Assembly: GCA_022661535.1 (NCBI GenBank)
Contig: JAKULF010000003.1
Coordinates: forward strand, 6,572,001-6,636,000
From: Eutypa lata
Lineage: Eukaryota > Ascomycota > Sordariomycetes > Xylariales > Diatrypaceae
Reading direction: 5' to 3'
DNA length: 64,000 nucleotides
Shown here piece by piece: positions 34,850-47,552 of the stretch. The notes under the pieces were generated by a model, which did no database searches, was not told the origin of the DNA, and saw only the letters and a program-made list of their open reading frames with translations. The translations under genes were made by a program, and so were the position numbers. Positions within the stretch are counted from its first letter, which is position 1. Every line of letters starts with the position of its first letter.

Positions 34850-35190
34850 GGCGACGTAGACGTTAACCAACCGGACTTCGACCACCTGCCTCCCGATTCC
34901 GGCGACTACCCGCAGCGCAAGGCGAGGCGGACACTACAGCCGTGTTAAGCGTGCTGGGCCCCTCTCGTGCGCGAGCAGGTCAAACTCGCGCTACTGCTGC
35001 TGCTGGCGCACTCGTCTGGCGGCTGGGTCGCGACGCAGGCTAGGCCCGCGCAAGGCAGAGGGCTTGCCGGGCGGTGTGGTGGGCATCTTGTATATGGGCG
35101 TGTTTGAAGTGCCGGTCGATGAATCGGTGCATATCTTCATCTAGCTGAAGGATGGAAGCGTAGTTATGCCGTCTTTTATGCGGTAGCGTG
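34850..35190 (+). pseudogene. Alpha/beta-hydrolase relic
   Basis: One frame gives LLLLAHSSGGWVATQA, a nucleophile-elbow pattern (hSxGG). After a frame change near 35050-35065 another frame gives GLPGGVVGILYMGVFEVPVDESVH, a TAG, and LKDGSVVMPSFM. Together they resemble the middle of fungal alpha/beta-hydrolase-fold proteins. Start, catalytic His region and end are missing. It lies just left of an AT-rich block that begins near 35215, so decay is expected. The hydrolase assignment is by motif shape only. Confidence 0.5.
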
Positions 35191-35437
35191 TGAGTTTTTC
35201 TTTGTTTTTAGTTTCATAAAAGCCGAGAAGTTCTTGTTTTATAATTTAAATCCCGTTATAATGCGAAAATAAAAAGCAAGCTTTACGGCATTTTTAATAT
35301 ATTCGAATTTTTATAAAAGTTATTATTTTTTTAAAAAATAAAAATATTAATTATAAATTATTATATTTAAAATTATTTATAAAATTTAATAATAAAATTA
35401 TTTTTAATAATTAAAAAATATAATTAAAAAATATTTT

Positions 35438-35722
35438 TTTATTTATTTTATTTATTTTATTTATTTTATTTATTTTATTTATTTTATTTATTTTATTTAT
35501 TTTATTTATTTTATTTATTTTATTTATTTTATTTATTTTATTTATTTTATTTATTTTATTTATTTTATTTATTTTATTTATTTTATTTATTTTATTTATT
35601 TTATTTATTTTATTTATTTTATTTATTTTATTTATTTTATTTATTTTATTTATTTTATTTATTTTATTTATTTTATTTATTTTATTTATTTTATTTATTT
35701 TATTTATTTTATTTATTTTATT
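35438..35722. repeat. 9-bp minisatellite (TTTTATTTA)n, about 31 copies
   Basis: A nearly perfect array of TTTTATTTA units spans about 285 bp within an AT-rich block. Confidence 0.93.
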
Positions 35723-35822
35723 AATTTTATCGGTTTTATTAATTTTATCGGTTTTATTAATTTTATCGATTTTATTAATTTTATCGGTTTTATCGGTTTT
35801 ATCGGTTTTATCGGTTTTATTT
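35723..35822. repeat. Variant 9-bp units TTTTATCGG / TTTTATTAA
   Basis: Directly after the perfect array, in phase with it, the last three bases of each 9-mer vary: TTTTATCGG, TTTTATTAA and one TTTTATCGA. CGG to TAA needs only C-to-T and G-to-A changes. Confidence 0.85.
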
Positions 35823-35879
35823 TAATGTAAATATTTTATTAAAATTCTAATATAATTAAAAGTTCCGTATTTACGTTAA

Positions 35880-37200
35880 TATGTACCACAAGAGTACTTA
35901 TATCGTTGTTATCATATCATTCTTATGTAATACTGGAAACGGTTTCCGGGCGGAATCACCGGCGAGCTTACCAATATGTAGCCAGGTCAAGATCTATACA
36001 ATATTCCGCACTTCCCTGCTTGTGTTGTTCAACTTAAGGCTGCGCGCCCGTCCTTTCGCGTTCTTGCATTGGCTATCGTGGACTGGGTCAGATAGTGCAA
36101 GACTGACCTCATTAAAAAGCCTCCCAGTGAAATGATAGGCACTTTTCCTGAGGTTTTCAACGAATATTATACAACCTTAGTTCCCAGCTTGACGGGATCC
36201 TAGACCAGTTGGCGGCTCGCATGCGCACCAGCAAGAACTTCGTTGTCATTCCTGGTGCTAGCATATCCGTTCCAGCCGGTTGTGGGTTATTCTTTCTTTG
36301 TTGTTACTGGGTCCTGGGCACTTCCCTTGATTTCCTAGGGCATATTTCGTGGTCTACTTAGGTGATATCGGATTGCAGGCATGACGGTGACCACTGGTCC
36401 TCCTTGTCTAGTATGCACTTTAGGGCTTATGGGTGTAGGTATTACATATCTTTGGTGGTCGACACCGCCATTGTCTCATACGAGAGTGCCTTGCTGATCG
36501 TCAAGCCAAGCACGCCACAAAGGAGGTGTCACAAGCAACTTCCGAGTATTACTTTTTACCCAGCCTTGAGCCATGTGTAAGTATAATAACTTGATATGCT
36601 GCGTAACGACAAGTAGCACAAGTAGTGGCAGTGCCTTTACTTTCTTATTATTGATCCGAATTACTTTGTGCAATCATCTATTAGCAGCTGGAAGAACATT
36701 AAAAGCTCCCAGTCTCCCAGTCGTTATGCCATTCGATTAAGACCGTGACTTTATTTTCTTGTCGCATTCTAGCTACTACTTACTACAGGATCGGATACGC
36801 TCGGCTCAGCTGTTGTTGTATTGATCTAAAGGAGCAAGGAAATCTAGGAATCTAGGTGGTGGGCATTATATGCCCTACAAAAAGTGGACGTGGTGGAGAT
36901 CAGGTGACGTGGCTTCGGTAGCTTTATATGGCAGGGATCATTTAACGCAACACACCCCCTGATCGCTGACACTGCCATTGCCATTTCGGGCGAGCTTCTG
37001 AAGCTATTCACACCCTGCTCGTCGTCGACCCTTGGAGTTTTGGCACCCCCTAAATTGCATCCCCGAGCTCGTCGACCTTATTTATTACCGACCGACGAAT
37101 TAACGCTTTGCATTTGTATCGTTTCGATCCAGCTTTCTTTTAAGGCACCGGCATCCGGAAGTGGTTTTACGCGCGTATAGCGAGCTCGTTTTCGGCTCGA
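35880..37200. other. Island of normal composition between AT-rich blocks, no gene assigned
   Basis: About 1.3 kb of balanced composition. Open frames at 35881-36135 and 36362-36580 have no recognisable domain. A stretch near 36180-36290 reads like coding sequence but matches no family I know. It may be a gene relic. Confidence 0.45.
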
Positions 37201-39250
37201 CGTAATAGTCGTTATTATTTATTAAACGACAAGACCGGAAAAGTAATACATTAAGCCGTTTATTCGATTTTAAATAATAATTACTTAGTTATTTTTATAT
37301 AAAATAAAATAAAATAAAAACGAATTATTTATTTTTAATTTTAAATTATTTCGTTATTATCGTTATATTTTATTACGTCGTAATATTAACGTTTTATAAT
37401 AACTTTTTAAACGTTAATTTTAATTTTTCGTATTTTAATTTAAGCTTTATATATAACTTTAATTAAGCGTTAAAGTTAAATTTTTTTTTAATACTTTTAT
37501 ATACGTATAACTTAAGCGTTTTTTTTAAAGTTATTCGTTTATATATAACGTATATTAAAGCGTTATAATCGTTTAATAATTATTTATATTTATAATTAAA
37601 ATAAATAAAATATAAATATTTATATTATTTCTTTAACGTCGTTATTATATATATATTAAACGATAAACGAAAATAATTCTTTTTATATATATTTATATAT
37701 TATTATAATTTAATAACGAATAACTTTAAATATTTATTAAACGTAATAAATAATTTATTACGTGTTTTTTAATTAATAAGTTTATTTATTTACGTCGTTA
37801 TTTAATTAAAAGTTAATCGTTAATTAATAATTAAAACGAAATTTTATATAACGATTTATTTATTAATTTTCGAAATATTTTTAACTTTAATTTATACGTA
37901 TATATTATATTATTATTAATATTAAGTTTTTAAATTAATCGAGTTATATTAAGCTTAATTTAACGTTTTTATATATCGTTTACGCATTAAATTAATAATG
38001 TTTTAACGTAATAACGTTAAACGCTTTTTAAGTTTTTTTATAATTATTTAAATAAACGAATTAACTTTTAATTATAATAAATTAAGCTTATTAAATATTA
38101 ACGTTAAAATCGTTTTATTTACGTTTTTAATAATTTAATTTTAAAAAATAACGTATTAATTAATTATCGTTAATTACTTAATAATACGTTTAATAAAGTT
38201 TTTATAATCGTTTTCGTATTTAATTTTAACGTTTTTTTTAATAATAATTATTAAAGTTTATAATTTAAATTTATATTAATTTATAATTTAAAACTTTTAT
38301 ACGTTAAACTTTTTATTATATTACTTTTATTAATAAGCGTTTTTTTATTAAATATAACGCTTAATAATAAAAACGCGTAAAGTTTTAAATAAAACGTAAA
38401 TTAAATTTAAATTATTTAAATTAATATATAATTATATATTTTAAAATTAAATATAATATTAATAAAAAATAAATTATTAAAATTAAGTTTTACGGTTAAT
38501 AAGTTTATAATTAACGAATATTATAAAAGAAAAATCGCTTAATAATAAAAACATTATTAAAAAAATATATATAAGTTATATATTTTTTAATTAAGTAATT
38601 TCGAAGTTATTACGTAATATATATATATATATTAAGTTTATAATTATCGTATTTTAATTATTATTTATTATAAAATTAAATACGTTTAATTTAATTATTA
38701 TTATATTAATTTAAAAAAATAAAAAAATTTAAAAATTTAAATAATAAATATTATATATTTTATAAAAAATAAACGTAATAAAGATTAAATAATATAACTT
38801 TAATAACTTTATATAATAAGAATTATTTAACGTAATATTTTTTTAATTTTTTAATATATTAAAATATACTTTTTATTTTATTTATTTTCGTTAATTTAAA
38901 AGCTTTTTTTTAAATTTTTTATTTAAAATAATAATATAAAATTTATAATAACTTTAATATTATTAAATATTTAAAGATTAATTTATACGAAGAATTTAAA
39001 ATATAATATAATAATATTTAAGAAAATTATAAGTTTTATTAATTATTAAAATTAATAATAATTTATTTTAAAAAAATTAATTCGAAAACATTAATATTAT
39101 TTACGTTTAAAAAAAATAAATTAATTAAAATTATATATCGAAATTAATTTTACTTTAATGGCGAAAGTAATAACATATAATATCGGCGATAAATAAAATT
39201 TACGATTTATATTTTTACATCGATAAAGCAAGATGCTTTTAATTCGTTAT
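37200..39250. other. RIP-scarred AT-rich block
   Basis: Almost only A and T with isolated CG dinucleotides and no long open frame. No terminal repeats were found by eye, so the source element is unknown. Its right end grades into a HET gene. Confidence 0.7.
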
Positions 39251-39299
39251 AAAACAACTTATTAAGTAATTAATATAGTGTTCGCTTTTACCTACTCTT

Positions 39300-40922
39300 G
39301 GAATTCTTAAGCTTTATCAAAGCCGCATAAACCTTGAATCATTTGAATTATATATACGAAGAATGTTAAACGAATGTTTAACAGAACATGAACTTTGTTC
39401 TAAACGCAGAAAGTCACCTTTACTTAAAAGAGTCCTTAGAATCTCGAGTCTTAGTCGCTTAAGGTTGATCGAGCCCAGTCAAGAGCTTGAAGCACAATAT
39501 GTAACGCTTAACCACTGCTGGGGGCAAATACAACCTTTGAAAACGACAAAAGCTACACTCGCAGCTATGTTTGTTTTAATCCCTGACAATCTGCTAATTG
39601 TCTTTACACAAGCAATTATGGTAGCTAATAGCCTTGGGATTAATTATATCTAGATCGACTCACTATGCATTATTTAAAATAACCAAAAAGATTAAAAGTT
39701 AAAATCCCTTAAAATGGGTAAATATTACTTTAATTCTTATCTTAATATTTCAACAGCATTTTTGCCAAATCATGGCGTTTCTTTCTTAACTAAAAGAAAT
39801 CCATCTTGGTTTCCCGTTATATTTCCTTTAAAAGGTAAATTTAATAAAAGATATAAAATCTATGTTAAGCGTCTTCCTTTTCCTTTCATGATGGCTGATG
39901 AAGGTTTGCTATTTTCGCGAGCCTGGGCATAGCAAGAGGGCGCCTTAGCTCCCCGAACCATCTATTATATGGAAGGTAACCTGGTTTGGAAATGTAAGGA
40001 AGGTATCTTCTTTAATCATTATACACTTAATAAAAGCCAAAAGTTTAGATATTCTAAACTATTGGACACTGCATTAATAACCCACACGGAAAGACGTAAG
40101 TTTATAAAATCCCATTTCCGATAAACTGGGAAATCAATGTTTAACATATTTATAGCATTCATCTATTATATCTGGCAGACCATATCAGGAGTTTACTCTG
40201 CGATGCAACTCACAAAGCCAACAGACAGATTGCCGGCACTCAGTGGTATCGCGACAAAATATCACGAATCAACGGGATCTCGTTACCTTGCTGGGATGTG
40301 GGAACGTGACCTTCTACCGCAACTCTGCTGGCAGGCTACCACTTTAGCAACTGAAAGCCAGAGGCTGACCTACCCGTACCATCAATACCTGTCTCCTTCG
40401 TGGTCCTGGGTCTCCATCTCACAACCAGTGATATACAATATGAACTATCTTCAGTCAAGAATCGAACCGGGCGTCGTGGTCAGCGACGTGCAGTGCGAAG
40501 TTCCTGGACTTAATCCATTTGGGCAAGTGACGAAGGGACATCTTCGGTTGAGAGGTAAAATCACACAAATTTGCCTGGACTGTGACGATCCTCTCCGTCC
40601 GTGGGGTTACGTGGTGAAGAACAGGTCTGACTGGGAATTCATACCGGACTGCATTTTGAGAGAAGAGGGGGACAACATCGTCCGAGCTTTAGAAGGACAG
40701 ATATCGTCAGTATTCTCCGCAAATGCTACATGTATTTTCATTGGGGGGCAAAAAGTTAAGCAAAATATGGAAGGCGAGAACATGAGCTTCGCACTAGTTC
40801 TGGGAAGATCCAACATTAACGGTGATATCTTCCACCGCATTGGGTTACTTATTTCGAGAGATGAGGATGGGTTTGGTTGTTTATTTAAAGTAGCATTAAA
40901 TAGAGAGGTTTATATTATTTAA
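39300..40922 (+). pseudogene. HET-domain (heterokaryon incompatibility) gene, RIP-scarred
   Basis: The HET-domain core is readable: QYVTLNHCWG, PLKTTKATLAA, LGINYI, stop, IDSLCII, stop, then in another segment ISTAFLPNHG, LLFSRAWA, stop, LAPRTIYY. The stops fall where HET proteins usually have Trp or Gln, so TGG/CAG/CAA to TAG/TAA changes explain them. From 40137 the frame is open for 261 codons with TKPTDRLPALSGIA, RYLAGMWERDLL and SPSWSWVS, typical of the region after the HET domain. HET proteins trigger cell death on fusion of incompatible hyphae. The N-terminal half is dead; whether the open C-terminal part is expressed is unknown. Confidence 0.82.
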
Positions 40923-41886
40923 ATTAAAGTGATGCTAGCCATTAATTATTCTTTTTACTTATACATTAATTACTTTCTTAAACACTTGCTGCTTGTTACT
41001 AATCGTTGCTATTTGATACAACTTCACTATAACACTTACTTTTTAACTATTATTACTTAATTAACTGCTATTATTTAATTAATTAATATTAATTAATTAT
41101 AATTATTTTTATTGCATTATTCAAGATAGCGACGACGATTGGGCCGCGGAAGCGGATCAGATGAAGACAGTGTACCAAAATGCCACTTTGACCATTGCTG
41201 CCGTCGGCGCCAGCAGCGCCAGCTCGGGTTGTTTCGCAGATTTCGACGGCCTTTGGAACAGACCCGTTCGAGTGGTATCTGTCCCTTCGAGAAGAAAAGG
41301 GGCTGAATCAGATAAACCAGAGCCAATTTACGCTTTTCAGCACCGAACCGGAGAAACTGGGTACGAAGATACCTTTCGCCAGAGAGGACCACTTGATACT
41401 AGAGGCTGGGTATTGCAGGAGGAGGTCCTCTCTCCCCGCATCTTAGCATTCGGAACATCTGGAATTACATGGGAGTGTCTGCAAATGGATGCCTCGGAGT
41501 GTGTTCCAGAGGGAAGCCTGAAGGAATCCAAACGCTTCTACTCGAGAACCTTCAAGAGGAGCCTACTAGATCGAGCCCATCCCGGGCATACGACCTCCGA
41601 AGACCCCTTGATAAAAGCATGGTGCTCTTTGATTGAGAACTATAGCAAAAGGAATCTCACCAGACAGTCGGATGCTCTCGCGGCCGTGCAAGGTATAGCC
41701 AGCGTGATCGGCAGAGAAACCGGGAATACATACCTTGCCGGCTTATGTCAGGACGGGCTACACCAACAATTGTTATGGCATGTCAGCCCCGGCATCATCA
41801 ACCCGAAGTGGAAATCCTACGGCTTGATGGTGCACACCGTTGAAAAAGTACAGCCCCGCCGTCGACCTTCTGGACCTTACCGCTGG

Positions 41887-42150
41887 TGTAGGATCTAGTG
41901 GAACGCAGGGAATTTATAGCAATTGTAATATAGTTATTGATAATATTTTCGTTACAGGATGACCTAGATCTAAAGGACCTGAAAGTCCTATATATACTAA
42001 TTACAGGACGCATTAACTACTTATTATATTCGTATTTGCATAAAGCTATCGTTAAACGTATACGTTACCTAGGTATATAGATCCTTAAAATTAACAAAGT
42101 AGTTAAATAAAGTTAGTTATTTATAAAAAATTAATTTATAAAATTTTAAA
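41887..42150 (+). repeat. Left direct repeat of the insertion (LTR-like)
   Basis: 264 bp, gapless partner of 47289-47552. Its outer (left) half is nearly unmutated; its inner half is AT-converted. Confidence 0.8.
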
Positions 42151-45100
42151 TCTTTTTTTAAAGTAATAATTTTAATCGTAAAAAGTTATAAAAAGGTTTA
42201 TAAAATTATATATAAAAATATTATAATGATTTATTTTTTAATTATATTTATTATAAAATTTAATTTAATAATTTACTTTTAAAAATTACGTTTATTATAT
42301 AAAGTAATATTTAATAATTTATTTTAAAAATTATATTTATTTAATATAAATAAATAAAAAAAGTTTTTTTTTAATTTAATAAATAATAAAATTTATTATA
42401 AAAAAAATCATTTTATTATATATATAATTAAAATCTTTTATAAAGTAAAAATAATTATTATTAATTAAATATTAATTATTTTTAAGTTTTTTATTAATTT
42501 AATAAATAAAAATTTTAAAAATAACTTAATTAAATAATTTATTAATTAATTTATATTATTAACGTAATATATAATAATTTATTTATTAATTATAATAAAC
42601 TTATTATAATAAAATAATAAGTTTATATATTTTATTTTTTTATAAAATTTAAGATTTTTATTAATTTTTATAATATTAATATTATTATAAAATATAATAA
42701 ATAACTTAATATTATAATTTAAATTTAAAATATTATTTAAATATTAAAATATATTATTTAAATATATAACTTTTTTAAAAGTTTTTCGTAATGTTATATA
42801 TTTAATTTTGTAATTATTAAATATTATAATTTTTAAAATTTATAATATTTAATTTATAAAGTTAAATACTTTTAAATTTTTTAAATTAATAATATATACT
42901 TTTATTAATTTTCTTTAATTCGAATTATTCGTTTAATTAAAATTCGAATATATTTTTAAAGTTAAATCGCTTTTATAATTATATATAATTTTTAAATTAA
43001 AATATTAAAAAAGATATTTTTATAATTTATTTAATTAAATAAAATAATTAAAACTTAAATTAATTATAAATTTAATTCATAAATATATATTAAAAATAAT
43101 ATTAAATTTAATTTTTAAAGTTAAATATAATAATAATTTTATTTATTATTAATATTTATTAATTTTATTTTTTAAAGTTTAATTTTTAAATTTTATTAAT
43201 TTAATTTTAAAGTTAATAAAAATATTAATATAAATAATCTTTTTATTATTATATATATCGAATCGTTATAATAACTTTTTAATATAACGTTTTTATTAAA
43301 TTTTAATAACTTTAATAATATAATTTATTTTTATATTATTTTTTAAATAAATAATTATAAAGTTTATTTTATTAAGTTTTATTTTATTTATAAAAGCTTT
43401 AATTAATTAATTTATAATAACTTTTATAAAGTTAATTATAAATAAATCGTTTATATAATAAATAATTATAATAATAATTTAATTATTAATAAAGATTTTT
43501 TTATTATATAAAAATATAATAAATCTTTATATTTTAAATATTTTAATTAAATGTTTATATTATAATTTAAATAATTATTTTAAATTATATAAAGTTTTAT
43601 TTAATTTAATTATTTTACTTTATTTAATAACTTTAAAATATTAATTTTTAAAAAGTTATATATAAATTTTTTAATTTATATTAAAATATATAAATGCGTT
43701 TTATACGTTAAATTATATTATATTTTATCTTTTATTTATTATTATAATTAATATAAAATATTAAGTTTTAAATTTAACGATTATATTAAAAGTTTTTAAA
43801 TAATTAACTTTTAATTATTATATATATTTTTAAACGATAAAGTTTATTTTATAACGTATAATTTTCTTTATATTAATTATTTAATTAAACTTAATATTTA
43901 ATATATTAATAATAAGCTTTATTTTAAATAATTATCGAATTTTTATAATAATTTTATTTAATAATAAATTAATAATTATATAAATATTTAAATCTTTTAA
44001 TTTTTTAACTTTAATATTATAAGCTTTTAATTATAACTTAAAATTAAAGGTTTATAAAGCACGTTTAAAAGTAAAAAGTTTAATAATTATAATTATTAAT
44101 AATATAAAAGTTATTTTTTTATTTTTTAAATTTATATTAATTAATATTATAAATAAAAGTATATTTTTTATTATAAATAATAATTAATTTATATTAATTT
44201 TTATATACTTTATAATACTTTAATTTAAAGTATTATTATTAATATTAACTTATTATTATATTAATATATTATTAAATATTATTATTAATTATTAATTTAT
44301 AAATTTATTAAATTTAAAAGTTTTAAATAATTTATTTTTATTTTTTTATAATTTAAGTTTAAATATAATTATTTTTTTTATAATTAATTTAATATTATAT
44401 TTTTATTTTAATTATATATTTATAAATTTATAATTAAAAGTATTAATTAAATTAATTAATATTTATAATTAATTCGTAACGTTATTATTATTATTAAATT
44501 ATTAATTAAAGTTATTTTTTTTATTTTAATTATAAAATATAAATCTTTTAAAAGCTTTATTTTTAAAATTTAAACTTTTAATATTAATTTTTAAATTATT
44601 AATTTTAAAATTAACTTTTATAATAATATTTAAAATACTTAATTATATATATTAATTATTTAATATATTTATATTTTTAAATTATAAAGTTTTTTTTTTA
44701 TAAGTTTTAAATTTTATAATATAAATTTTTAATGTTAAAGTTTATAATTATTTCTTTTTTAATACGTAATTTAAGCTTAATTTTATATTAATTAATATTA
44801 TAATATATTATAAACCTTTAATTAATTAAGTAATTTATATAAATAATATATTTATAATATATTTTAAATAATATTTTATAATTAAATAAGTTATAAAGTG
44901 TTTTATTATATAAATACGTTATTATTAATAATGTTTTTTTTATAAATAATTAAAAAGCTTTAAAGTTATAAAAAATGCTTTTATTTTATTTATTAAAATT
45001 AAATTTATACGTTTTATAAAGTTATTAAGTTTTTTAATATAAATAAATATTTTATAATAAATAATTTTATTATTATTTAAAATAATTTTAAATTTAATAT

Positions 45101-47288
45101 TAATATATTTTATATTATTATTAATAAAAAATTCTTTAATTTTAATATTATATTAATTTTTAACTTTTAATTTATAAATATTAAAAACCTTTAATACTTT
45201 TAATTTAACTTTTAATAATTTAATTTTTAAAAACTTTAACTTTTTATTTAAAAAAATTATATAATATTTATAATAATTATACGTTAAAAGTAATAATTCT
45301 TTTATATTATTATAAACTTTTTATAAAATTATATATTTTATTTAATTTATAATATTTTTATAAATATATTATTATTATATAATTTATAAATATATTTTAT
45401 ATTTTTATTTTTTATAAATTATAAAATTAACTTTATTTATTTTTAATCGTTTAATTATTAAAAACTTAATTAATAACTTAAATAATATATGCTTTAATTT
45501 ATTATATTAAGTTTTTAATAAATTTATTTTTATAAATTGCTTTTTAATAATTATTAATATATTAAAATAATTTTTATTTTTTTTATTTTAAAAAATATAT
45601 AATATAACTTTTTTTAATAATAACTTTTAATAATTAATTATTTATTAAGTTTATTAAAAAGCTTTAAGTTTATATTTTCGTTTATAAAAATATAATATCT
45701 TTTTAATTTTTAATTTAAATATAAATAATATATTTTTTATAATATAAAATCTTTTTATATTAATATATTTTAATTTAAAGTTATTAATATTAATTATTAT
45801 AAATAATTTAATTTATTTTTATTTAATTATACGATTTATTATATAATAATTAAAAAAGTAATTTTTATTAATTATAATATATATTATTACTTTTATATTT
45901 ATTATTAAATTTAATATAATTAAGTTTTTAAATTTTTTTAAATTTAAATAATTTAAATCTTTATTAATAATATATATTTCGTTAAATTAATTAATTATAA
46001 AGTTTATTTTAAAGTAATTAACTTTTATATTTTTATTTAACGTAAATATAAAAATAAAGAAAAAAAAGTTCTTTAAGCTTTATAAGCTTTATAAGTTTTA
46101 TAAATAACTTTTAATTAAATTTTATAATAATAATATTAATTTAATTATTATTATTTAAATTTTTTATAAAAGAATTAAATAAATTAATTTGTTTTTATTT
46201 ATACTTTTTACGCTTTAAAAGTATAATTAACTTTAATTATTATTATTATTTAAAAATATTATTATTAATTTTTTTTATTAATTGTTTTTTTTTAAGTTTT
46301 TCGTTATTTTTTTTTTAAATACTTTATTTAAATAAAAAAAGTAATAATCTTTATTAATATAATTAATACTTTTATAATATATATAATAAATTTAATATTT
46401 ATTATCGCGTTAATTTTTTTTATTATTTAAAGTATTAATTTAATTTTTTTTATATTTTAAAATTTAAAATTTATTAATAAATAACGAAATTAAATTATTA
46501 AACGTATAAACTTTAAAGTTATTTTTAAAAGCTTAAGTTATAATTTATATTATAATATTATACTTTTTAATAAATAAATTTAATAAATAAATTATAATTA
46601 TTTTATTAAAAAAAATTAAATTTTTAAATTTAAATTTATTATAAAATAATTTAATTTTATTAAAATATTACTTTATAATATTAAAATTATTAAAATAAAC
46701 GTTAAAAAATTTCTTTAAAATAAAAAGTTTAAAGTTAAAGCTTTTAAATTTATAAATTTATTAAATTTTAATTTATATATTTTTAATAAAAATTAAATTT
46801 TTAATATATTATAAAAAACCTTTTTTAAAATTAAATTATATAATAATTTTAATATTTTTTTTTATTATTTAATAAGTTTATTAAATTAATTATTTATAAC
46901 GACTTTTAAATTATTTTTTATAAAAATTAATTTAATTTTTAATATTTATAAATTATAATTATTAAATTTTTTTAAAAAAATAATTTTAATTTTATTAATA
47001 ATTAAAATTATTATATAATATAAAAAAGTAAATAAATAAATAAATAAATTCGAAAATATAATATTAAAAAAATAATTATATTAAATAAAATCGAAAATAA
47101 TAATAATTTTTAAAACGTTAAATATATAATAATTAAATAAAGTAATAAATATAAATTAAATTAATTCGTATTAATAAATAATAAATATTATAATTATTAA
47201 AAATAATTATAAAGTAATTTATATAAAAGTTTAAATAAAATAATTTAATTAAATAAATTATTATAAATATAAATTAAAGTTTATAATT

Positions 47289-47552
47289 TATAAAATTTAA
47301 TAAAACGTAAAAAATTTATAATAATTATAATATAATTATTAATAATATTTTCGTTATAAGATAATTTAAATCTAAAGAACTTAAAGGTTTTATATATACT
47401 AATTACAAGACGCACTGACCACTCATTATATTCGTATTCGCATGAAGCTATCGTCAGACGTATACGTCACCTAGGTGTGTGGATCCCTAGGATCAACAAG
47501 GTGGCCAGATAAAGCTAGTTATTTATAGGAAACTGATCTACAGAATCCTAGA
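47289..47552 (+). repeat. Right direct repeat of the insertion (LTR-like)
   Basis: 264 bp, gapless partner of 41887-42150. Here the outer (right) half is nearly unmutated, for example TAGGTGTGTGGATCCCTAGG at 47471-47490, and the inner half is AT-converted: the mirror image of the left copy. Confidence 0.8.

Noticed and set aside
35438..35722. Array considered as a CRISPR or telomere-like repeat
   Set aside because: Units are contiguous without spacers and the 9-mer does not resemble the fungal telomere repeat TTAGGG.
36940..37200. Possible F-box-like coding segment before the AT block
   Set aside because: The resemblance needed frame switching within a few codons and gave no consistent pattern.
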